Positions 57,767 to 64,000 of a DNA stretch of 64,000 nt are shown one piece after another. The stretch lies in NCBI RefSeq assembly GCF_049985285.1, contig NZ_JBNIEU010000001.1:744001-808000 (forward strand), read 5' to 3'. The translations under genes and the position numbers were made by a program. This DNA is from Aestuariirhabdus sp049985285 (GTDB taxonomy: Bacteria; Pseudomonadota; Gammaproteobacteria; Pseudomonadales; Aestuariirhabdaceae). The first letter of the stretch is position 1. Each line of letters opens with the position of its first letter. The notes below the pieces were generated by a model, which was given only the letters and a program-made list of their open reading frames with translations, searched no databases and had not been told where the DNA came from.

Positions 57767-59454
57767 TGGCAAGCGTCCAGCCCTGCATTATCATCCCGGT
57801 GTACAACCATCCGGGGACCATTGCCCGCACCGTGCAGGCGCTCATCCCCTACGGTCTGGAGATCATCCTGGTTGATGACGGCAGCGATGCCCCCACCGCC
57901 CAAGAGCTGCGCCGACTGGAACAGGGGTCGGAAGGGGTTAAACTGACGCGCCTGGGCAGTAATCAAGGTAAGGGCGGTGCCGTCATGGCGGGCATGCGCC
58001 TGGCGTGGAAACTGGGTTTTAGTCACGCCATCCAGATCGATGCCGACGGTCAACACGATGCCAGCGATTTGCCTGTGCTGCTGGAGCTAGCGCGCCAGCA
58101 CCCCAAAGCGGTTATTAGCGGCCAACCCCAGTACGACGCCTCTGTCCCCAAGGCTCGACTCTATAGTCGTTACATCACCCATTTTTGGGTCTGGGTAGAA
58201 ACCCTCTCCCTCACCATTCGCGATTCCATGTGCGGCTTTCGTGCCTACCCTCTTGCTCCCTGTATCGGGCTGATGAATCGATGCGAACTGGGTCGACGCA
58301 TGGATTTCGATATAGAGATACTGGTGCGGCTTTATTGGGAGGGGGTAAACGTCGTACATTTTGCTACCCGCGTTATCTATCCAGATGACGGAGTATCACA
58401 TTTTAGCGGCTGGCGAGATAATTGGCTGATCACGCGCATGCATACGCGACTTTTTTTCGGCATGCTGCGACGCCTGCCCCGACTACTGATCGCTAAACGG
58501 CCGAATCGAAAACAGCACTGGTCCGACCTCGGCGAGCGCGGCACTCGCGCCGGCATGCGCTTTATGCTGCAAACCTACCGCTACTGTGGGCGAGGCGTTT
58601 TTAACACCCTCCTGCTTCCGATCATGCTTTATTATTTTCTGACCGCAAGCGATGCTCGCAGAGCCTCCCGCGACTACCTTCGCAGGGTTCAACGCACGGC
58701 ATTGGAACGGGGACTCCCGGCACCGCCCGGCGGCGTAGTTGCCAGCTTTCGCCACTTCTACTCCTTCGGACAAGCCATGCTCGACAAGATGTCGGTATGG
58801 CTGGGCGATATTGGACTGGACTCAGTGCGCTTTCACAACGAGGCGTTACTGCACCAGTCACTGGCCGACGGCAAGGGCGTACTTATCTTCGGATCCCACC
58901 TTGGAAATCTGGAGATCTGCCGTGCCCTGAGCAAACGGGTACCCGGACTCACCGCCAATGCCATTGTCTTTACCGAGCATGCACAGGTTTTCAACGAAGT
59001 GATCCAAAGCCTCAATGCCGACGCCCAACTCAACCTGATTCAGGTCAGCCGGTTCGATCCCACACTGGCGGTCACACTCAAACAGAAGATCGATAACGGC
59101 GAACTGGTGGTGATCGTGGGCGACCGCACCTCGGCCACCGCGCGCGAACGTGTTATCGAGGCCCCCTTTCTGGGAGACAGCGCCGCCTTTCCCCAGGGCC
59201 CCTTTGTGCTGGCGGCGTTGATGCGTTGCCCGGTTATTTTGCTGTTTTGCCTACGCAACCGAGAGGGTTTCGATATGATATTCGAACCCTTCCGGGAGCG
59301 TCTGGAGCTGCCCCGCAAGCACCGGCAAGAAGCCCTGAGCGACGCCGTCAAGGATTACGCCGCGCGCCTCGAACACCACTGCCTGCTACGCCCCCTGCAG
59401 TGGTTCAACTTCTTTGATTTCTGGGCCCGCCCCCAAGGAGAAAAAAAGCCATGA
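57766..59454 (+). CDS. Fusion of glycosyltransferase family 2 and lipid A acyltransferase-like domains (ApeJ-like)
   Basis: A 562-aa protein. Residues 1-240 form a GT2 domain: CIIIPVYNHPGTIARTVQAL, ILVDDGSD, AIQIDADGQHDASDLP. After a membrane region (FNTLLLPIMLYYFL), residues about 300-545 are LPLAT/LpxL-like: FGSHLGNLEICR (H in place of the H-x4-D/E motif), VIVGDRTSATARERV and FPQGPFVLAALM. It would add a sugar and acyl group to anchor the polyene to lipid. A GTG three bases earlier is an alternative start. It overlaps its neighbours. Confidence 0.9.
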   Translation: MASVQPCIIIPVYNHPGTIARTVQALIPYGLEIILVDDGSDAPTAQELRRLEQGSEGVKLTRLGSNQGKGGAVMAGMRLAWKLGFSHAIQIDADGQHDASDLPVLLELARQHPKAVISGQPQYDASVPKARLYSRYITHFWVWVETLSLTIRDSMCGFRAYPLAPCIGLMNRCELGRRMDFDIEILVRLYWEGVNVVHFATRVIYPDDGVSHFSGWRDNWLITRMHTRLFFGMLRRLPRLLIAKRPNRKQHWSDLGERGTRAGMRFMLQTYRYCGRGVFNTLLLPIMLYYFLTASDARRASRDYLRRVQRTALERGLPAPPGGVVASFRHFYSFGQAMLDKMSVWLGDIGLDSVRFHNEALLHQSLADGKGVLIFGSHLGNLEICRALSKRVPGLTANAIVFTEHAQVFNEVIQSLNADAQLNLIQVSRFDPTLAVTLKQKIDNGELVVIVGDRTSATARERVIEAPFLGDSAAFPQGPFVLAALMRCPVILLFCLRNREGFDMIFEPFRERLELPRKHRQEALSDAVKDYAARLEHHCLLRPLQWFNFFDFWARPQGEKKP

Positions 59455-59906
59455 GCCGACAAGGCCTGACGCCGGTGATCGATAGCCGTTGCGGTCGCCC
59501 CCTGCCCGCTATCGAGCTTGAGCTGGAAATTCCCTTCTTCGATACCGACCCCATGGGGATCACCTGGCACGGACACTACGTCAAATACTTCGAGCTGGCG
59601 CGCTGCGAACTGCTAAAGCGTATCGACTTCACCTACCAGCAGATGGCGACTAGCGGCTATAGCTGGCCAGTCGTGGATCTGCGACTCAAGTACGTGCGCC
59701 CCTGTCAGTTTGGCGACAGCATTCGGGTAGCGGCGCAACTGAGCGAATACGAAAACCGCATCCGCATCGACTATCTTATCCATAACGCCGAAGGCAGCCA
59801 GGTGCTCACCCGCGGGCACAGCATCCAGGTCGCCGTCGACGCCAACGGCGGCCTATGCCTGCAATCACCCGCCATACTGCTACAACGCGTGAGGGATGCC
59901 CTGTGA
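59451..59906 (+). CDS. Acyl-CoA/ACP thioesterase, 4HBT family (ApeK-like)
   Basis: A 151-aa hotdog thioesterase: FFDTDPMGITWHGHYVKYFE with the catalytic Asp in D-x-M-G-I-x-x-H, then LRLKYVRPCQFGDSIRVAAQL. ATGA overlap with the upstream stop. It releases or edits acyl chains of the polyene pathway. Confidence 0.9.
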   Translation: MSRQGLTPVIDSRCGRPLPAIELELEIPFFDTDPMGITWHGHYVKYFELARCELLKRIDFTYQQMATSGYSWPVVDLRLKYVRPCQFGDSIRVAAQLSEYENRIRIDYLIHNAEGSQVLTRGHSIQVAVDANGGLCLQSPAILLQRVRDAL

Positions 59907-60553
59907 AACATTCAATGATACGACTGGCCGGCCTGCTACTGACCCTCGCCAGCCTCTGCGCCCACAGCGCAACGATTAGCGGTGGCGGCGGTTACGGCTA
60001 CGGCGACCGCAGCGGATTGCAAACCGCTCCCCTGTTCACTGCCCTGCAAAACGCTCGCACCGTTCGCGGTCACTTCACCCAGACCCGAACCCTGCCTAAT
60101 ATGAGCGCGCCCCTCAGCTCCGACGGACAGTTCGTACTCTCGCGGGAGCGCGGACTGCTATGGCAACAGCTACACCCCTTCACCACCCGCCTGGTATTTT
60201 CTGACCAGCGTATCATTCAACAGGTGGACAACAAGGCTCCACAAATTTTAACCCCCGAGCAACACCCCACCCCTTTTTACTTCGCACTTCTGTTCCGCGC
60301 ACTACTGAGTGGCGAATGGGGCAATTTACAGCGGGATTTTCAGGTCAGCCGCTCCAACGAAGGCCTGCTGCTGCGGCCTATTGATCGCCGCGTTGGCAAC
60401 GCCATTAAAGAGGTGCGCATCGACGGGCACGAGCAACTCACGCGATTAACGATCATCGAAAGAAAAGGAGGCAGCGTTGAGATCAGGTTTTCCGATATCC
60501 TGGGCGACAACAGCGCCCTGACTCGCGAGGAGCAGGTGCTTTATCGCCCCTGA
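59903..60553 (+). CDS. LolA-like periplasmic lipid carrier (ApeL-like)
   Basis: A 216-aa secreted protein starting with GTG (GTGA overlap, GAGGGA site). Signal peptide MIRLAGLLLTLASLCAHSA. The LolA-like part has VRGHFTQTRTLPNMSAPLSSDGQF and LLWQQLHPFTTRLVF. A glycine/tyrosine-rich stretch (GGGGYGYGDRSG) directly follows the signal and is unusual. It probably carries the product through the periplasm with the MMPL exporter. Confidence 0.85.
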   Translation: MKHSMIRLAGLLLTLASLCAHSATISGGGGYGYGDRSGLQTAPLFTALQNARTVRGHFTQTRTLPNMSAPLSSDGQFVLSRERGLLWQQLHPFTTRLVFSDQRIIQQVDNKAPQILTPEQHPTPFYFALLFRALLSGEWGNLQRDFQVSRSNEGLLLRPIDRRVGNAIKEVRIDGHEQLTRLTIIERKGGSVEIRFSDILGDNSALTREEQVLYRP

Positions 60554-60557
60554 GACC

Positions 60558-62903
60558 ATGGAACCCGCTTTCTCCCCACTTCTGGCACCACGCTGGCAGC
60601 CGGTGCGGCTCATCGCCTGGGCGCTGTTGATGCTAGCACTGGTGTGGCAGGCCACGCTGTTACTCGCAAACGGCTTCCATCCCCGCACCAGCATGCTCGA
60701 GCTATTGCCCCAGGCAGAACAGCAGCCCGCCGTGCAGCAGGCCCTCGACCGTTTTTCCAGCCGCCTGTCGCGGCAACTGCTCTTTGTGGTCGAAGCAGAT
60801 GAGCGCGACAGCGCCCGCCAAAGCGCTCAGGCGCTGGCACGCGAACTCGTTAACAGCGCACTGCTGTCCGAACTGTCGCTCACAACCGACCCCCAACAGC
60901 AGCAAGCAATGGGGGCGCTTTACTACCACCACCGAAATCGGCTGCTCAGCCCCGGAGATCGCCACCTGCTGACCAATGGCGACAGTAGCCTGTTGCGTGA
61001 ACGTGCGCTGCAGGATCTCTACAGCCCCTTCTCCGGCGTTACCGCCGAGCAGTTCGATAGCGACCCTTTCGGCCTTTTCCGGCGTTACCTTGAGTCCATC
61101 CAACCCCAAAACGGCTCACTGCAGCTCGACGATGGGATGCTGGTTCAGCGCACAGATGAGCGCTACAGTGTATTGCTACGCGCCACACTCAACAGTGACC
61201 CCTTTGATCTGGGCACCCAACGCCAACTGATCAACCTCCTCGACCGCTTTCGTGGGGACCAACCTGCCACCACTGAGCTGCTGTATAGCGGCGCGCTCTT
61301 TTACGCGGCCGCCGGTGCCGACAGCGCCCGGGAGGAGATCTCTACCATTGGCTTGGGATCGCTGTGCGGCGTGCTCCTGCTCATTCTTTGGGTATTTCGC
61401 TCCTTCAGCCCCCTCTTTATTGCCACCCTATCCATCGGCAGCGGTGTGGTTACCGGATTGGTCGTTACCCTGCTGCTATTTGGCCAGATTCACCTCTTCA
61501 CGCTGGTCATCGGCGCCTGTCTCATTGGCGTATCGATCGACTATGCGTTCCACTATTTCGCCGAGCAGCACCAGGGCGGTAGCCACTGGCAACCACTACA
61601 GGGACTGGGACGCATTCTGGCAGCCATAACCATGGGCCTGATCAGCAGCCTGCTCGGCTATAGCGCCCTGCTCGCCACCCCTTTTCCGGGGCTGCAACAG
61701 CTGGCGGTGTTCTCCTGCAGCGGGTTGCTGCTGGCGTGGCTTACGGTCGTGCTCCTGTATCCCAGTCTGCTGCGGCCACTTGCCCGAAACCCGGGCAGCG
61801 GTTTACTCCCCCTCTACCGCCCCCTGATCCGTTTCTGGCAACACACCAGCACACGACGGCAGATCACAATGCTAGCGCTACTGGGCTTGATCGCCCTGAC
61901 AGGAGTGCTACGCATAGAAACCAATGATGACGTACGCCAACTTCAGCCCCTTAACGCTGGCGTTCAATCTATGGAGAAGAAGATAAAGGCCATGACAGGA
62001 AGCCAATACGACCACAGCTTCCTATTGGTAACGGCTCCCGACAACGAAGCACTCTTACAAAAAGAGGAGCAGTTTTATGCCCACATAAAATCCAAAAACG
62101 ATAATATATCGCATTTATTAAAACGCGTGTCTGCACAAATACCCAGCATAAAAACACAAAGCGATAATTTATCGCTTATAAAAAATTTGAAAAAATCAGA
62201 ACTCGAGATTTTACTTAATTTTATTGGCTATAAAGAACAGGATAATCCCTCGCACAACCAAAACATGACGAATGCAAACTTTTTGTCTATCGAAAAAATT
62301 ATCAAAAATGACTTACAATATTCGCTCAACCACCAATGGCTCGACAACACCCCGCACGGCGTTGCCAGTATCATCCTGTTCAAGCCCGAGATACACCAGA
62401 CAATAAAGGCCCTCAGCAAAGATCTCCCTGGCATCCGTTTTATCAGCCAGGCTGATGACACCTCCGAGATCCTCGCCCGTTACCGATACCGGATTAGTTG
62501 GCTGCTGGCAGCTGCCTACCTCGCAATCTTCGTGATCCTGCGCCTGCGCTACCCGTTAATCCAGGCCGTGGCTGTTATCACGGTCCCGCTACTCGCCTCC
62601 TCGCTTGCGTTGGGCATCCATGGCTTGAGCGGGCAACCCATCAACCTGTTTCATCTGCTGGCACTGCTGCTGTTATTGGGCATCAGCATCGACTATGGAG
62701 TGTTTTTTGCGGAGCGAGGGGACCAATGGCGCACCACGCTGCTTGGGGTCACGCTGGCCGCACTGACGACCCTGCTCTCCTTCGGCCTCCTCAGCCTCAG
62801 CGCCACGCCCGCGATCAGTGCCTTTGGGCAAACCCTGCTGGTTGGGATTCTGGTGGCCTACCTGCTGGCTCCCTTCGCATCCAAAAGGGGGCTGCTCCCA
62901 TGA
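60558..62903 (+). CDS. MMPL/RND-type lipid exporter (ApeM-like)
   Basis: A 781-aa protein with twelve expected membrane segments in two halves, each preceded by a periplasmic domain. TM4-type motif VIGACLIGVSIDYAFHYFAE in the first half and LLLLLGISIDYGVFFAERG in the second. Exports the polyene lipid across the inner membrane. The second periplasmic domain (residues about 507-591, 62080-62330) is encoded by a strikingly AT-rich stretch full of Lys, Asn and Ile, unlike the rest of the gene, yet the frame stays open. Confidence 0.92.
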   Translation: MEPAFSPLLAPRWQPVRLIAWALLMLALVWQATLLLANGFHPRTSMLELLPQAEQQPAVQQALDRFSSRLSRQLLFVVEADERDSARQSAQALARELVNSALLSELSLTTDPQQQQAMGALYYHHRNRLLSPGDRHLLTNGDSSLLRERALQDLYSPFSGVTAEQFDSDPFGLFRRYLESIQPQNGSLQLDDGMLVQRTDERYSVLLRATLNSDPFDLGTQRQLINLLDRFRGDQPATTELLYSGALFYAAAGADSAREEISTIGLGSLCGVLLLILWVFRSFSPLFIATLSIGSGVVTGLVVTLLLFGQIHLFTLVIGACLIGVSIDYAFHYFAEQHQGGSHWQPLQGLGRILAAITMGLISSLLGYSALLATPFPGLQQLAVFSCSGLLLAWLTVVLLYPSLLRPLARNPGSGLLPLYRPLIRFWQHTSTRRQITMLALLGLIALTGVLRIETNDDVRQLQPLNAGVQSMEKKIKAMTGSQYDHSFLLVTAPDNEALLQKEEQFYAHIKSKNDNISHLLKRVSAQIPSIKTQSDNLSLIKNLKKSELEILLNFIGYKEQDNPSHNQNMTNANFLSIEKIIKNDLQYSLNHQWLDNTPHGVASIILFKPEIHQTIKALSKDLPGIRFISQADDTSEILARYRYRISWLLAAAYLAIFVILRLRYPLIQAVAVITVPLLASSLALGIHGLSGQPINLFHLLALLLLLGISIDYGVFFAERGDQWRTTLLGVTLAALTTLLSFGLLSLSATPAISAFGQTLLVGILVAYLLAPFASKRGLLP

Positions 62904-63529
62904 CCCCCTTTTTGCGGCGATGGATTTTCCCCCGCTGGCTAGTGTCACTGCTGGTTACCACCCTGGTCGGCTGTGCAAACTCGCCCTCTGCGCCAACCAG
63001 CACGGCGGTCTCTATTGGCCGGGGGCTGGAGGTGGTCCTGCCCGGCCTCGACCCGACGCTCCCCAAGCTGGCCGCCAGCCAACTGCTGCAAGGTCGCTTC
63101 GGAGACCGGCAGGCGCAGCTTATCGCCGCACTGGAGATCAACTCGCAACGGCTGGCACTGGCGCTGCTCTCCCCACTGGGGGTGCCTCTGTTGAGCCTGG
63201 ACTACGACGGTGCAAACCTGCAGGCCGACAACAACGGCCTCGCGCCACTGCCCTTCTCCCCCGCCAATCTGCTGCTTGATGTGATGCTCTGCTATTGGAG
63301 CACTGCACAGATCGAAGCCATGCTGCACCAGGCCGGACTGCGACTCGAGGTAGAGACCAATCAACGCCGAATCTATAATCGTGACGACCTCATGATCACT
63401 ATCGAGTATGAAAATCACGACAGATGGGCGGGGCGCGTCACCTTCACCCACTGGCAGCGAGACTACCAACTCTCCATCGACACCCTGCAACTTACCACCG
63501 ACCTTGCGGAGGCTCGCCCTGAACCCTGA
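62900..63529 (+). CDS. DUF3261 lipoprotein (ApeN-like)
   Basis: A 209-aa protein with a lipoprotein signal (WLVSLLVTTLVGC, lipobox LVGC). Mature part: LLQGRFGDRQAQLIAALEIN, LALALLSPLGVPLLSLDYDG, LLLDVMLCYWS, which matches DUF3261 of APE clusters. ATGA overlap with the exporter. Presumably an outer-membrane-side partner of product transfer. Confidence 0.85.
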   Translation: MTPFLRRWIFPRWLVSLLVTTLVGCANSPSAPTSTAVSIGRGLEVVLPGLDPTLPKLAASQLLQGRFGDRQAQLIAALEINSQRLALALLSPLGVPLLSLDYDGANLQADNNGLAPLPFSPANLLLDVMLCYWSTAQIEAMLHQAGLRLEVETNQRRIYNRDDLMITIEYENHDRWAGRVTFTHWQRDYQLSIDTLQLTTDLAEARPEP

Positions 63530-63956
63530 TCGCTTTGCTGTCGCCGACTGCCTTGTTCACCAACCGCCCATTCGCATGGTCGAACGGCTGCTGGCCATCG
63601 ATGACCACCGAGCCCGCTGCGCCCTCACAGTGCGGGATAACAATCCGTTTATCGACGCCCGTAACGAACTGCCCGGGTGGGTCGGCGTCGAGCTGATGGC
63701 GCAGGCCATCGCCCTGTTCGCCGGCTACCACTGTTTACTCCGTGACGAGGCGGTGAGGGTGGGCTACCTGCTGGGCTCACGCCAGTACAGCTGCCACACT
63801 TCCGCGTTCGGGGTCGGTAGCGAGTTATTGATCGAGATTGAACAGGAGTATCACAACGAGGGCATGGGGCTGTTTTACTGCCGCATCTTGCATGGGGATA
63901 CCGAGCTTGCCAGCGCTCGCCTCAACACCTATCAGGCGCCATTATCGAACGAATGA
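63519..63956 (+). CDS. 3-hydroxyacyl-ACP dehydratase (ApeP-like), apparent CTG start
   Basis: A hotdog dehydratase of about 145 aa: VHQPPIRMVERLLAIDDHRARC, PGWVGVELMAQAIALFAGYH (helix with the catalytic residues), YLLGSRQYSCHTSAF. No ATG or GTG exists at a sensible position. The best ribosome-binding site, GGAGG (63508-63512), sits six bases before a CTG at 63519, overlapping the lipoprotein end by 11 bp. A TTG at 63504 lacks such a site. The next gene overlaps its stop by 4 bp. Confidence 0.82.
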   Translation: MNPDRFAVADCLVHQPPIRMVERLLAIDDHRARCALTVRDNNPFIDARNELPGWVGVELMAQAIALFAGYHCLLRDEAVRVGYLLGSRQYSCHTSAFGVGSELLIEIEQEYHNEGMGLFYCRILHGDTELASARLNTYQAPLSNE

Positions 63957-64000
63957 TCAAAAACCGACCCCTGCCCCGGAAGGGTGTTTGCGTCCTGTCG
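63953..64000 (+). CDS. Start of the next gene of the cluster (cut by the window end)
   Basis: ATG in an ATGA overlap with the dehydratase stop; 16 codons are visible, MIKNRPLPRKGVCVLS. The family cannot be told; a KR or KS of the same pathway would be expected. Confidence 0.5.
   Translation, partial: MIKNRPLPRKGVCVLS

Overview
The window looks like the chromosome of a marine-type gammaproteobacterium (Oceanospirillales/Alteromonadales-like). The gene content supports this: a PutP Na+/proline symporter, PPK2, VF530- and HopJ-family proteins, PpnP, a MCP with HAMP domain, and an aryl-polyene-type (APE) lipid cluster. Most of the sequence is moderately GC-rich. Several short segments (about 40.2-41.2, 45.0-46.0 and 62.08-62.33 kb) are clearly AT-richer and look acquired.

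Region by region. (1) 1-12.8 kb, metabolism and transport. It opens with the C-terminal part of SelD, probably a FAD-oxidoreductase/SelD fusion. A solute utilisation cluster follows: TauE/SafE exporter, cytoplasmic gamma-glutamyltransferase homologue, GntR/FCD regulator, a cytosine-deaminase-like amidohydrolase translationally coupled to a LivM-LivG-LivF triple-fusion ABC protein, LivH and the binding protein, then a SnoaL-like protein and a second TauE/SafE exporter. PPK2 comes next. (2) 12.8-25.9 kb, small regulatory and signalling genes: VF530 protein, cold-shock protein, a VapBC pair with a perfect palindromic operator, an ICMT-like methyltransferase with a 49-aa membrane protein, a TPR protein, PutP, a CHMI isomerase, a PBP-like/porin/EAL operon, a GST, and a truncated DUF429 gene.

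(3) 26.0-38.5 kb is a defence island: a seven-gene, fully overlapping minus-strand operon hsdM-hsdS-(DUF4268 nuclease-like)-(3-TM protein)-(DUF6933-like)-(RhuM/Fic)-hsdR, followed by a tyrosine integrase and excisionase. Two different palindromic repeats are translated inside hsdR and hsdS. (4) 38.96-46.44 kb is a second, integrase-less island between about 183-bp direct repeats that contain the 3' end of the tRNA-Arg(CCG) gene at 46.4 kb. It carries a YefM/RelE pair between two diverged 185-bp repeats, an AT-rich orphan gene, a double-AAA ATPase with a WYL regulator and a frameshifted third gene, another orphan gene, and a decayed lipase.

(5) 46.5-52.5 kb is core-like: GST, PLD-like protein, Hsp20 with a sigma32-type promoter, HopJ, a lipoprotein, a chemoreceptor, a 58-aa conserved-looking small protein, and PpnP. 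(6) 52.5-64 kb is an APE-type biosynthetic cluster. A ketosynthase and ketoreductase run leftward. Methyltransferase, acyltransferase, ACP, membrane protein, dehydratase-like protein, GT2-LPLAT fusion, thioesterase, LolA-like protein, MMPL exporter, DUF3261 lipoprotein and a second dehydratase run rightward in an almost completely overlapping operon that continues beyond the window. No acyl-CoA/AMP ligase and only one ACP are visible.
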